NCBI RefSeq assembly: GCF_013282575.1
Contig: NZ_JAAAYE010000025.1
Coordinates: 1-64,000 of the forward strand
Direction of reading: 5' to 3'
Source: Paraburkholderia sp. NMBU_R16
GTDB taxonomy: Bacteria; Pseudomonadota; Gammaproteobacteria; Burkholderiales; Burkholderiaceae
Length of the DNA: 64,000 bases
How positions within the stretch are numbered: the stretch's first letter is position 1; each line of letters begins with the position of its first letter. A program made the position numbers and the translations under genes. Shown here piece by piece: positions 1 through 8,574 of the stretch. Below the pieces are notes generated by a model, which did not search any database, was not told the origin of the DNA, and worked only from the letters and a program-made list of their open reading frames with translations.

Positions 1-15
1 TGCAACATGCGCCGC

Positions 16-122
16 GCGTCAATCAACAAACGCTTGTCAGCGTCAATCAACATCGGCATCATCAACCTCGCCGCGACATTCTCATCTTGTTTGTCGCGCG
101 TCTCTCATCCAGATTGTCGCGC
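16..122. repeat. Degenerate tandem 23-24 bp repeats
   Basis: The 13-mer gcgtcaatcaaca occurs at 16-28 and again at 40-52 (24 bp period). Further right, ctcatc...ttgtcgcgc recurs at 81-99 and 104-122 (23 bp period), with a weaker copy at 58-80. The array lies just beyond the stop of the truncated effector-like frame and runs off the left edge. The change from 24 to 23 bp would shift frame if it were coding. Significance unknown. Confidence 0.35.
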
Positions 123-350
123 CACAATCGCCCGCACGGGGGACGGCTGACCGCCGTCGGTCGGCGCTATGAGATGCGAGCCACCATGCCAGCCCAGGTT
201 GAAACTGATCGGGTAGGCTCCATTCCCTGGCGCGCACTCGAGCATGTTCGTCGTGCACACATCGCCATCAGGTACAGCCGCGTTGGCTGTCGCGATCGCA
301 TCGTTCTGTTGTCGACGTGCCGCTGAGAGAAAAGGTGGGCTGATAATCAC
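105..350 (-). pseudogene. Truncated VgrG-linked effector-like gene (M23-peptidase-type N-terminus)
   Basis: An 81-codon frame starts 18 bp after the vgrG stop, in the same direction, so it sits where VgrG-linked effector genes usually lie. It begins MIISPPFLSA and contains WHGGSHLIAP followed by PVRAI, which I recall from the start of T6SS-associated M23-like proteins; those continue for several hundred residues. Here the frame ends at a TGA (105-107), well before any catalytic HxH region. The same frame then stays open to the window edge (about 34 codons), but what it encodes does not look like the family. I infer a decayed or interrupted effector. The family match is from memory and unverified; a chance ORF is possible. 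Confidence 0.4.
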
Positions 351-368
351 GAAACGCTCGCGGTCCGA

Positions 369-2873
369 TCAGAGTGAATGGGAATAATCGTCAGTGGGCG
401 TGCCGGATGGGAACGGCGCGAAACTTTGCACTTGGGCATCGGCTCCCTGTTTACTCCACCGCGGCGTTTTCTCGACAATGGGCCCCGACGACCCATTGAC
501 GATCCCGTTCGCGCTGATCTGGATATAGGACCCACCTGCCCCGATCCACACCTCCTTCGCCGCATTGAGGACGATCTTCCCGTCCGAGCTGGTGATCGTT
601 AGGTCTTTGAACGATGCCAGCGCCATCTGATCGCCTTGCGCCTGGATTGCGACTGGCCCTTGCGCGGCAAACAGCTTGATTCCGGCCTTCTGCGCAAACA
701 GGCTGATCTTCTCGGCGACGCTCGCAATCAGCGACTTCCCGGCCGCAAGATGCGTGCTCTGCCCGCTTACGAGATTCACCTGCTGACCGGCCTGAACATG
801 GGCATTGTGCTGGCTCGACACGCCAATGTCCGCGGGACTCCCAAACACGAGAACCGGGGCCTTGAACGCATTGGCAGTGCCCAGTCCGCCGCCCGCCGTC
901 ACACCGCCTTTGGCTTCTCCCTTCACACTGTGATCGGTCGCATCGACCAACTGTCTAAGCGCATCGCGGCCGGCCGCCAACGTTTCAGCGTTATGTTTCG
1001 CACTGGCGTCGGACAGCGATTGCACGAGATCTCCGGCATCGTTCAGCTGCGCACGCGTTTGCCGAGCGTCCATCGGCGGACTATTCGCCGACGTCGGATA
1101 CGTCGTCACATATAAGCCGCGATTCGCACGCACCGCACCGTGCCCATCGGTTTTCAAATCGAAACCACTGCCCAGGTAGGAGCCTCGTACATTGCCGCTG
1201 TGGTGAATCAGGTAGCCCAAATGCAGCATGCTGTTGGCGCTGCTGCTCATGAGTTGAGCGCGCGTCTGACCCGTCGAGTCATCCAGGACCAGTTGGTTAT
1301 AACCGCTGCCCGAATACTCCTTCGACCGAAAGCCCGAGAGAATGCCGCTCGTGTGCCAGGCCGGCTGCACGGCTCCGTTGTACGCTCGTCCGATGACGAT
1401 GGGTCGGTCGCAGTCTCCCCCATCCCAATCGACATACACCTCTTCGCCGACACGCGGCACGTGCGCGCCGCCGTATCCTCTTCCCGTGTCGGACTGCATC
1501 ACCCGTATCCAGCATGACGACGTCTCGTCGCCGCTAGCATGCCGGTCCCAACGGAACTTCACCTTGATGCGATTGAGCGCGTCGGTATAGACCTCTTCAC
1601 CGGGCGGCCCGACGACCGTCGCCGACTGCATGCGCATCTGCGGCTTGCGGTGCTCGCACGGGCTGCGAAACGGTATCGCCCGACGTTGCGCTTCAATCCG
1701 CGTCAGAAAGAACCCCTCGCTGCCGGCCGCCGCCGCTGTCGGCTCGCCATGATGGGTGGCTCGAGCGTGTTCGAGCTCCGCTTCCAAACTGCCCGGGAAC
1801 CGGCGCGTATTACCCAGCGGCAGATTGTTCTCGATGAACCAGCGCGTCTCGATGATCAGGAAGCTGCGATCCTGCTGCTTGTCTTTCTGATGATCCGGGT
1901 GATCCGCGAGTTCGAACCAGCGGCCCGCGTCCACGCGACGCACACCGCCGCTCCCGAAAAACCGCTTCGCGCGCGATTCCCACTCCTCGAGCCGTATTCG
2001 ATTCAAATGGTCGCCCCGATCGAAATCGAGGTGGCTGTAGGGGCCCGTATATTCGTAGACCTCCAGTTGCTCGGGCAGGCTTCCCTGGTTGGGCATCGTC
2101 TCACCGTAAGTAATCCGGTGATCCGCTGGAGACTTGTAGTCGCCCGTGACCGGCGTGTATTTCACGCTCTGCAAGGTCCGGGTACCGGCCCATTGCGTGA
2201 GCGCATCGATCTCGGCGCCCACCTCCGATCGCGAGAAGGCAATCGTCGATGGCTCGAGCGGCTCGCAGAAATGCGTCAGGTCAGTGATGACCAGCGTGTG
2301 GGACTGGCCATCCGGCGCCTGCTCGAAGTAACTCCATAGCCCCTCGGATTCCATGAGCCGGTGCACGAAATTCCAATCGTCCTCGTACTGCATGCAAAAC
2401 GAGCGATCGGGCAGCATGTTATACAACGCAAAGCGATATCGGCCCCGCGCCTGCGGGTGCGCCTCGAATACATCGCAAAGAACGTCTTCGACCGTCTTGT
2501 CTTGCCAGATTCGCGCGTCCTTGCGGAACTTGAGAAAGTACAGCCAGGACGAGAATTCGAGCTGCGTGTACACCGCACTTCCATCCGCGCCCAATCTGCT
2601 CGCCGTATGCACATAGCCATGGTGCGCCAGGTAAGACCGATCGGCCTGCCGCATCCAGAGCGTGACAGGCTGCGCAATCAGTTGCTTCAGTTCGATCGGA
2701 CTCGCCAGCGAGACGGTATCCACCCTGAAGCTGAAATTGCGGCCGATGCGTGAATGCCCCGCCACGCGCAGCGGCAGCAATACGTCCTTGCCCAGCGGGG
2801 TATCCAGTTTCAGTAGGCGCTCTTTCTGCGCCACGCCCAGGCTGACACCTTGGATCAAGTCGTAGAGGTTCAT
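369..2873 (-). CDS. vgrG: Type VI secretion system tip protein VgrG
   Basis: Trimeric spike at the tip of the T6SS tube that carries effectors into target cells. The 834 residues show the usual layout: a gp27/gpD-like N-terminal half (about 1-400, with typical stretches such as DDWNFVHRLMESEG and YEYTGPYSHLD), a gp5-type OB-fold segment near residue 430-520 (ALNRIKVKFRWD, SCWIRVMQSDTGRGYG, VPRVGEEVYVDWDGGD), then a DUF2345-type beta-helix tail (about 640-780) ending in a short Pro/Ser-rich stretch. The ATG has an AGGA-like ribosome site about 8 nt upstream. It lies 30 bp after tssF in the same operon, and a truncated effector-like frame follows. The tail shows no obvious extra catalytic domain, so this looks like a cargo-type rather than an evolved VgrG. 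Confidence 0.93.
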   Translation of the reverse strand: MNLYDLIQGVSLGVAQKERLLKLDTPLGKDVLLPLRVAGHSRIGRNFSFRVDTVSLASPIELKQLIAQPVTLWMRQADRSYLAHHGYVHTASRLGADGSAVYTQLEFSSWLYFLKFRKDARIWQDKTVEDVLCDVFEAHPQARGRYRFALYNMLPDRSFCMQYEDDWNFVHRLMESEGLWSYFEQAPDGQSHTLVITDLTHFCEPLEPSTIAFSRSEVGAEIDALTQWAGTRTLQSVKYTPVTGDYKSPADHRITYGETMPNQGSLPEQLEVYEYTGPYSHLDFDRGDHLNRIRLEEWESRAKRFFGSGGVRRVDAGRWFELADHPDHQKDKQQDRSFLIIETRWFIENNLPLGNTRRFPGSLEAELEHARATHHGEPTAAAAGSEGFFLTRIEAQRRAIPFRSPCEHRKPQMRMQSATVVGPPGEEVYTDALNRIKVKFRWDRHASGDETSSCWIRVMQSDTGRGYGGAHVPRVGEEVYVDWDGGDCDRPIVIGRAYNGAVQPAWHTSGILSGFRSKEYSGSGYNQLVLDDSTGQTRAQLMSSSANSMLHLGYLIHHSGNVRGSYLGSGFDLKTDGHGAVRANRGLYVTTYPTSANSPPMDARQTRAQLNDAGDLVQSLSDASAKHNAETLAAGRDALRQLVDATDHSVKGEAKGGVTAGGGLGTANAFKAPVLVFGSPADIGVSSQHNAHVQAGQQVNLVSGQSTHLAAGKSLIASVAEKISLFAQKAGIKLFAAQGPVAIQAQGDQMALASFKDLTITSSDGKIVLNAAKEVWIGAGGSYIQISANGIVNGSSGPIVEKTPRWSKQGADAQVQSFAPFPSGTPTDDYSHSL

Positions 2874-2903
2874 GCAGGTAATCCTGTCGCGGTCCGCACG
2901 CGA

Positions 2904-4760
2904 TTAGACGAGAATCGATTCGCCACTGCGAGCCTTGCAGCGAATGATTTCCCGCCCCGTCTTCGCAGACACCACTGTCAGTTGCGTGAAATTATTGATG
3001 TGGACGTACAAGCCAAAGAACCGGTCCAGAACACTGATGAAGGTGGCGAGACTCGCCCCGACGAAATGTTCTTCATCCAGCTCGAGACGGATGCCGATAC
3101 CTGGCACATAGATCGGAAACGGGTAGTTGCCTGTCTCCGGCGTCGGCGCCATCCGCTCGAGGGCCGAAGCTGTTTCGAGCGAGACGATACCGTCGATATG
3201 CAGGGCGGACACGGATGTGCGGCGCTGATCGTAGAGCCGCAGCATTTCCTTGAGCGTCTTCTCGCCGTTCCTTGCGAGCGAAAGATGGTTCAACGACAGG
3301 TGCGAGACGATCTGCCAATGAGCAGCGTTTCGCCGGTCGAAGCGCGCGGTCTGCGTCGGCCGCATCAGCAGCGCGACCCGCTGCCCGAGCGGCGCGCCGC
3401 CGATGAATAGATCGCCGCTCGGCTGGCCGATCGAAAGACGCTCCGGCAGATCCCGGTTCGTGGCGGTGATCTCGAGGCTGAGCGTGTCGATCCGCACCTC
3501 GGCCGGGTTGAAGTCCAGATCGACAATCGATAGCTCGGTTTCATAGCCGGGGCTGTGCTGCGCCACCCAGTCGCTGCGGCGCGCATACCAGTACAGCCCG
3601 GCCTGCGATGCCTCGCCATGACGCAGAGAAAAGAAAGGCCGGAGTTCGGCGATCTCTTCACCGCGGTCTTCCTTCTTGCGCACAAGGCGAACGGAATCGA
3701 TCGAGTACACCTCATACGCAAAGGCTTTATGACTGTCACCCACGACCGGATAAGCCGCGGCCTGTTGGGTCAGCAGCACGGGCGTTGCGGGTTTTCTGAA
3801 CAGGTTGATGACCGGCGTACAGAAAAGCCGCAGGTGATGCGCTGAGAGGGAGCCCAGTAATCCCGCAGCGTGCGAATCGCCCGTTTCCCTGACGGCGAGA
3901 TGCAACGTGATGCGCTCGCATGGACCGGCTGCTCTCGCCATAGCCGCGAGGTCGAAGTCGATGAAGTTGAATTTGTCGGGAAAAGCGAAATACTCGGTCA
4001 GCAAGCGATAGGCCGGATGTGCATGACCCGGGAAGTCGATCAGCGCATCGGCCTCATCGAAGCCGACTTCGGCAATCGGAACGCTCGATAGACGTGTCCA
4101 ACGCCCACCGGCCCCCTGTTCTACGTAGGCTTCCACAGTGCGGAGAAACAGCGCGTCGTTCAGCGATGCGACGAGCGGTTGATCGCCCGACAGATACACG
4201 CGCACCCGGTCAAGCTGCAGGCCGCCGAGGTCGAACTGAGGCGCGCTCGATTCGAACGCGATTGAAATCACGCCCGCCGTACTGGACGGCACGGCAGCCA
4301 CGCTCGGACCGGGGCCGCCCGGCACATAGCGGGCGTCGAGCAAGCGAATCGGAGCAAGGGCTACATCGTAGGCCGTCCGGAACGTGCATCGAACGCCGCG
4401 CACGGGGTGGGACTTCGCCTCTGTACCTCGCGCAACGATGCGAGGCTTCGTGAGCTGGTCGATTTCGTCCCCACCGCTGAACTGTGCGATGGAACAGGCC
4501 GGAAACGGTCGCAGATAATGGGGATACTGGACCTCGAGCAGAGCGTCCGTCAATTCCGGGTAATCGTCTTCGATCTTCTTGCTGATCCGTGCATTCAGAA
4601 ACGCCACCGACTCGATCAGACGTTCGACGTGAGGATCTTCGGCAAGCTCGCCGCGTATGCCCAGGCGGCCGGCAGTTTTTGGGTAGCGCTCGGCAAATTC
4701 CCGCGAGTACCTTCGCAGATACGCCAATTCCCGCTCATAGTAGGGCAGCAAATCGTCCAT
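2904..4760 (-). CDS. tssF: Type VI secretion system baseplate subunit TssF
   Basis: Baseplate wedge protein (ImpG/VasA family) that together with TssG, TssE and TssK forms the platform on which the sheath assembles. The 618 residues match the usual family length of about 600. The N-terminus MDDLLPYYERELAYLRRYSREFAERYPKT is diagnostic in its first part (DLLPYYERELAYLR), followed by DPHVERLIESVAFLNARI. The ATG is preceded by AAGGGGA. It lies 11 bp after tssE and 30 bp before vgrG in one operon. TssG, its obligate wedge partner and normally the next gene, is absent from this position. Confidence 0.93.
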   Translation of the reverse strand: MDDLLPYYERELAYLRRYSREFAERYPKTAGRLGIRGELAEDPHVERLIESVAFLNARISKKIEDDYPELTDALLEVQYPHYLRPFPACSIAQFSGGDEIDQLTKPRIVARGTEAKSHPVRGVRCTFRTAYDVALAPIRLLDARYVPGGPGPSVAAVPSSTAGVISIAFESSAPQFDLGGLQLDRVRVYLSGDQPLVASLNDALFLRTVEAYVEQGAGGRWTRLSSVPIAEVGFDEADALIDFPGHAHPAYRLLTEYFAFPDKFNFIDFDLAAMARAAGPCERITLHLAVRETGDSHAAGLLGSLSAHHLRLFCTPVINLFRKPATPVLLTQQAAAYPVVGDSHKAFAYEVYSIDSVRLVRKKEDRGEEIAELRPFFSLRHGEASQAGLYWYARRSDWVAQHSPGYETELSIVDLDFNPAEVRIDTLSLEITATNRDLPERLSIGQPSGDLFIGGAPLGQRVALLMRPTQTARFDRRNAAHWQIVSHLSLNHLSLARNGEKTLKEMLRLYDQRRTSVSALHIDGIVSLETASALERMAPTPETGNYPFPIYVPGIGIRLELDEEHFVGASLATFISVLDRFFGLYVHINNFTQLTVVSAKTGREIIRCKARSGESILV

Positions 4761-4771
4761 CCCGAATCCCC

Positions 4772-5248
4772 TTAAGCCTTGCGTCTCGTGCGGGTCACAG
4801 AGTACCGGTGTGTCGACGGTTGCAACTGCGCATCGAAATTAACCAGCTCTTGTGCCGGATGTAGAACCAGCAACGCTCTGATCGTGAAGTTCAGCGCGCT
4901 GACCGATCGCTCATGCAGCGCAAGCATCACCTCGACGTCTTTCAGTCGCGGCTCGTGACGCGCGATCGCGCACTGGATGGACTCGCAGATGAATTCGCGA
5001 TCGTCGGAGCTTGCAAGACTGCAGGCCGAAAAATCGTTCAACCCGTAGGTCAGCATCGAACGGCCGCATTCCGGAAACGGCTCCATCTGCGCTTCAGAAA
5101 ACGTCATGCGCGTGTTCAGCAGCGATTCCAGATCGCCAGCCATCGAATGCTTGAGTTCATCGAGCGACAAAGTGCGTACGGTCGCCGCACTCCCCTGCGG
5201 CGAATGGCACTCGAACAGCTTGTCGAATAAGCTCGGTCCAAAACGCAT
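4772..5248 (-). CDS. tssE: Type VI secretion system baseplate subunit TssE (gp25-like)
   Basis: Homologue of phage T4 gp25/GpW that initiates sheath polymerisation on the baseplate. Seen: FGPSLFDKLFE at the start, a central segment RMTFSEAQ...LTYGLNDFSACSLAS, and a C-terminal part with FTIRALLVLHP, all consistent with the family at about 158 residues. I chose the ATG at 5248 because family members begin about here. A TTG at 5287 with a GGAG motif 8 nt upstream would add 13 residues and is a real alternative, since the ATG has a poor ribosome site. It is the first gene of the tssE-tssF-vgrG run. No tssB, tssC or hcp precede it; pyrF does. Confidence 0.82.
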   Translation of the reverse strand: MRFGPSLFDKLFECHSPQGSAATVRTLSLDELKHSMAGDLESLLNTRMTFSEAQMEPFPECGRSMLTYGLNDFSACSLASSDDREFICESIQCAIARHEPRLKDVEVMLALHERSVSALNFTIRALLVLHPAQELVNFDAQLQPSTHRYSVTRTRRKA

Positions 5249-5558
5249 TTGAGATACATGCCATTTGAATATTTCGATACGGAGCAAGCCGATCGCTCCA
5301 GCCGAGCGCCGGAGAATACTACGGAGGGGAATGAGAAAATTAGAGTGTTATTTTGAATAGGACTTTCGGTCGATTAGCCGATCTATTCGAATTGGGTGAA
5401 TTCCCCGATCTTTTAATGGCTGAAAATGATTTCAACCGCTTCAAGAATCTGCGCCGGCGCGCGCGCCTGTCAGGCCAGACGAAGTAGCCCGCCTTGCGGG
5501 CTCGACATGAAGTGCTCGACGGGCACGGCGGTCAGTCACGCGCCGCGCCCGTTGCCTG
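5249..5558. other. Intergenic region between tssE and pyrF
   Basis: The stretch 5330-5450 is clearly more AT-rich than its surroundings and probably carries the tssE promoter, though no clean sigma70 or sigma54 element is visible. A 7-bp hairpin (agcccgc / gcgggct, 5486-5502) lies past the pyrF stop but lacks a T-run. Nothing else recognised. Confidence 0.4.
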
Positions 5559-6383
5559 CTATCGGTAACGGTTGATCGTATCCCGCGTCTCGCGTGCCGC
5601 CGTCGCGGCTGCCTGCGCAAAATCGTCGCCCTTGCCCGCATAGAGGATCGCGCGCGAGGAATTGATCATCATCCCCGTGCCCGCCTGCGTGCGCCCGGCG
5701 CGCACGGTCGCTTCGACATCGCCACCTTGCGCCCCGATGCCCGGAATCAGCAGCGGCATATCGCCCACGATTGCGCGCACCGTTTCGATTTCCTTCGGGA
5801 ACGTCGCACCGACGACGAGTGCAAGCTCGCCGCTCGCATTCCACTTCTGCGCGGCAAGCGTCGCTACCGTCTGATAGAGCGGTCGGCCACCGCAATCGAG
5901 GAACTGAAGATCCGAGCCGCCCGCGTTCGAGGTTCGGCAAAGCACGATGACCCCCTTGCCCGGGTGCGCGAGATAAGGCTCGATCGAATCGAAACCCATG
6001 TACGGGTTCACTGTCACCGCATCCGCGCGATACCGCTCGAATGCCTCCCGCGCATACTGCTCGGCCGTGCTGCCGATATCCCCTCGCTTTGCATCCAGAA
6101 TGACCGGCAGGCCCGGGTGCGCCTCATGGATATGGGCGATCAGTGCCTCGAGCTGATCCTCGGCGCGATGCGCCGCGAAGTAGGCGATCTGCGGCTTGAA
6201 GGCGCTTGCAAACGGCGCCGTCGCGTCAACGATCGCGCGGCAGAAGTCGAAGATGGCATCGCCGCGGTTCGCCAGCGCGCCGGGAAAACGCGACGGTTCG
6301 GGGTCGAGCCCGACGCAAAGCAGGGAATCGGTGCGTTGCCACGCGTGGTCGAGTGTGCGGACGAAAGACGGGCTGGAAGACAT
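5559..6383 (-). CDS. pyrF: Orotidine 5'-phosphate decarboxylase (PyrF, long subfamily)
   Basis: Catalyses the last step of UMP synthesis, decarboxylating OMP in the cytoplasm. The 274 residues fit the longer PyrF subfamily 2. Visible motifs are [14 protein letters not shown] near the N-terminus, the catalytic [10 protein letters not shown] segment (Lys/Asp network), the phosphate-binding-type segment VVGATFPKE, and [12 protein letters not shown] near the C-terminus. The ATG at 6383 fits the family start; its ribosome site is weak. It stands alone, with tssE about 310 bp downstream and the sugar block upstream. Confidence 0.95.
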   Translation of the reverse strand: MSSSPSFVRTLDHAWQRTDSLLCVGLDPEPSRFPGALANRGDAIFDFCRAIVDATAPFASAFKPQIAYFAAHRAEDQLEALIAHIHEAHPGLPVILDAKRGDIGSTAEQYAREAFERYRADAVTVNPYMGFDSIEPYLAHPGKGVIVLCRTSNAGGSDLQFLDCGGRPLYQTVATLAAQKWNASGELALVVGATFPKEIETVRAIVGDMPLLIPGIGAQGGDVEATVRAGRTQAGTGMMINSSRAILYAGKGDDFAQAAATAARETRDTINRYR

Positions 6384-6498
6384 GGATCGAGCGCCCGCGA
6401 GGGCCGGTTATCGAATGTGAGGTGCGTATTCTAACCGCCGTCATGCACAAGCCGGACCCGCGCGTGACCAGCATCGCGGGGCGGCACGGCTCGCGGCG

Positions 6499-7533
6499 TT
6501 ATCTGCCGACGCGCTCGACCGTGAACCGGAACTCGCGCGAGAGCTTCTCTCCGGGCGCAAGCACGGTCATGCCGTTCGAATCGGGGCCGCCGGGCAGGTT
6601 GACCGCGTTGATCGGATGATCGACGGGCTCGAAGCAAAAGAACGCTTCACCCGGCGGCGTGTAAAGCACGTAGTAGTCGGCGTCCGCCGCGATCGTCAAC
6701 GACAGGCGCTTTTCCGGCCAGACCACCGTGGCGTGTCCGCTCCAGCCTGTGAACGAGTGGTTCACGAGCGCGCCGGGCAGCGGATAGGCGACACCGAATT
6801 GCCAGGCCGGCGGCACCGGCACATGCCGCACGGGAAGCCAATCGTCGCCGGCCAACCACAGGCCGCTCGCCGCCGCGGCGAGATGCGTCTCGCCATTGCG
6901 CGGCAAAAACGGATGCAGACCGAGCCCGAACGGCAACGGCTCGCGCCCGGCATTTTCGACGGCGAGCGAGACGACAAGGCTGGCGCCGTCGAGCGCATAG
7001 GTCAGCGCCGCACGGTAGCCGTACGGCTTGCCGCGGCTGCGATCGAGCGCGAGCGTCGCACTCGTGGCGTCGTGCGCGACGAGTTCCCAGGCCTGCAGCC
7101 AGCCATCGCCATGGATGGGCAGCGGCTCGGCCGGACGGTTGCGCGGCACGTCGACCTGGCGCCCCGCGAACCTGAACGAGGCCCCCGCAATGCGATTCGA
7201 ATACGGCACGAGCGGATAGCAGGCCAGCGCGTTGGGGTCTGCGCCCGCTGCGACGGACGGCGTGCGGCGAAATACCGGGACCGTTCCGTTGCCGCTGCCG
7301 CGCCAGTCGAAACGCGTAATCGCGCCGCCGAGCGCCGGCGCCACGTCGAGGCGCAATTGCGACGTCGAGAGCGTCACCGTGGCGCTTTCGCCGCCCGTGC
7401 CGAGCCCGCGCGCGAGCACCGCGGTGCTCGGCCCAGGCCGCACCGGCTGGCTCACCGCCGCGAGCTTGGCACGGCGCGCCGCGGACGGTGGCTCGCCCCG
7501 CGCGAGTCGGGCATCGGAATTCGCTGCGGTCAT
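6499..7533 (-). CDS. Aldose 1-epimerase (galactose mutarotase-like)
   Basis: Interconverts alpha and beta anomers of an aldose. The 344 residues include an N-terminal Ser/Ala/Pro-rich lead-in (about 1-50) that may be non-homologous, then a galactose-mutarotase-like beta-sandwich. Seen: FDWRGSG, PLVPYSNRIAGASF, the conserved His segment IHGDGWLQ, a second His in GLHPFLPRNG, and the Glu-containing end AFFCFEPVDHPINAVNLPGG. It is the last gene of the minus-strand sugar cluster, 120 bp after the lactonase, and would supply the anomer used by the sugar dehydrogenase. The exact sugar cannot be told. A start further downstream is possible. Confidence 0.88.
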   Translation of the reverse strand: MTAANSDARLARGEPPSAARRAKLAAVSQPVRPGPSTAVLARGLGTGGESATVTLSTSQLRLDVAPALGGAITRFDWRGSGNGTVPVFRRTPSVAAGADPNALACYPLVPYSNRIAGASFRFAGRQVDVPRNRPAEPLPIHGDGWLQAWELVAHDATSATLALDRSRGKPYGYRAALTYALDGASLVVSLAVENAGREPLPFGLGLHPFLPRNGETHLAAAASGLWLAGDDWLPVRHVPVPPAWQFGVAYPLPGALVNHSFTGWSGHATVVWPEKRLSLTIAADADYYVLYTPPGEAFFCFEPVDHPINAVNLPGGPDSNGMTVLAPGEKLSREFRFTVERVGR

Positions 7534-7585
7534 AGTCTGCTCCTCGAGAGGCGAGATGCGGTCCGGATCGGACGGGTCTTACTCG

Positions 7586-7610
7586 AAAGGCGGCGATACC
7601 TGCCGCCTTT
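7586..7610. terminator. Hairpin between lactonase and epimerase genes
   Basis: Perfect 9-bp stem aaaggcggc / gccgccttt with a 7-nt loop, in the gap between the lactonase stop and the epimerase start. There is no clean T-run on the minus strand, so it may be an mRNA-processing or attenuating hairpin rather than a full terminator. Confidence 0.35.
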
Positions 7611-7653
7611 GTCTCTTTATTTATCGTTCGGTTCCTGGCTGTTGGCCAGAACG

Positions 7654-8574
7654 TCAGGCGGGCAAACCCGCGAACACCGCCTCGGGCAGCCCGCGGCGCG
7701 CAACCGTCGCCGCGAACACGCCGCCCGTGTCGGGCTCGGCGGCAAGCCGGTCGGCATCGAGCCCGACTCGCGCCGTCGTGACGTAGAGCGTGCCCAGGTC
7801 GGCTCCACCCAATGCAACGCAGCTCGGCTGTCGCGCCGGAACCACCACGCGCTCGGTTTCGTGGCCGGCGGCGTCGTAGCGCACGACCCGCCCGGCGCCC
7901 CAATGCGCATTCCATAAGCCGCCCTCGGCGTCGACGGTCGATCCGTCCGGGTCGCCGTCGGGATCGGTGACGGCCGCGAACCGATGCGACGGTCCGACGC
8001 TGCCATCGGCGCCGTAGGCGCAGGCACGGATCTCGCGCGTCAACGAATCGCAAAAGTACATCGTCGCACCGTCGGGGCTGAATGCGATGCTATTCGCGAT
8101 GGCCGGCGCAGGTAGGGGCAGCCTTTCAATGGACAGGTCCAGATTCAGACGATAAAAACCGCCGACAGGCTGCTGCTTGTCCGCTTCGTGCATGGTGCCG
8201 AAGACAAAGCGCCCCTGACGATCGCACTTGCCGTCGTTCAGACGCGTCCTCATGCCCGGCTCGACCTCGACGATGCGTGTGAATTCGTTCGTCGCGAGAT
8301 CGAAAAACGCCAGATGCGAGGCCAGGCCAACCAGCAGCACGTGCGTGCGCGCGGTGAACGCGAACGTGGCCAGCCGTTCCGGCATGCGCCAGTCGGCGCG
8401 CTCGCCGGTGCCGGGGTTGTAACGAAAGAGCCGCTGGCCTTCGATGTCGGTCCAATACAGTTGCCCCGTGCGGGCGCACCAAAGCACACCTTCACCGAGC
8501 GTACATTTCGTATCGACGACAAGCGCTGCGCGATAGCTGCGCGGCGTATCGCCGTTCGTGTCGTGCCCCGTCAT
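7654..8574 (-). CDS. SMP-30/gluconolactonase family sugar lactonase
   Basis: Hydrolyses an aldono-lactone to the aldonic acid. The six-bladed SMP-30 propeller signatures are present: TLGEGVLWCARTGQLYWTDIEG (metal-binding Glu in the first part), LNDGKCDRQGRF, NSIAFSPDGATMYFCDS, and DGSTVDAEGGLWNAHW. The length of 306 is typical. The ATG at 8574 overlaps the stop of the upstream SDR gene by 4 bp (ATGA) and has GGAGG 7 nt upstream; a TTG 6 bp earlier is less likely. The overlap implies translational coupling with the dehydrogenase whose lactone product it would open. The substrate is inferred to be galactono- or arabinono-lactone. Confidence 0.9.
   Translation of the reverse strand: MTGHDTNGDTPRSYRAALVVDTKCTLGEGVLWCARTGQLYWTDIEGQRLFRYNPGTGERADWRMPERLATFAFTARTHVLLVGLASHLAFFDLATNEFTRIVEVEPGMRTRLNDGKCDRQGRFVFGTMHEADKQQPVGGFYRLNLDLSIERLPLPAPAIANSIAFSPDGATMYFCDSLTREIRACAYGADGSVGPSHRFAAVTDPDGDPDGSTVDAEGGLWNAHWGAGRVVRYDAAGHETERVVVPARQPSCVALGGADLGTLYVTTARVGLDADRLAAEPDTGGVFAATVARRGLPEAVFAGLPA

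Noticed and set aside
6616-7917. 433-codon plus-strand frame opposite the epimerase and lactonase genes
   Set aside because: Antisense to two recognisable genes; composition is Arg/Ala-rich shadow.
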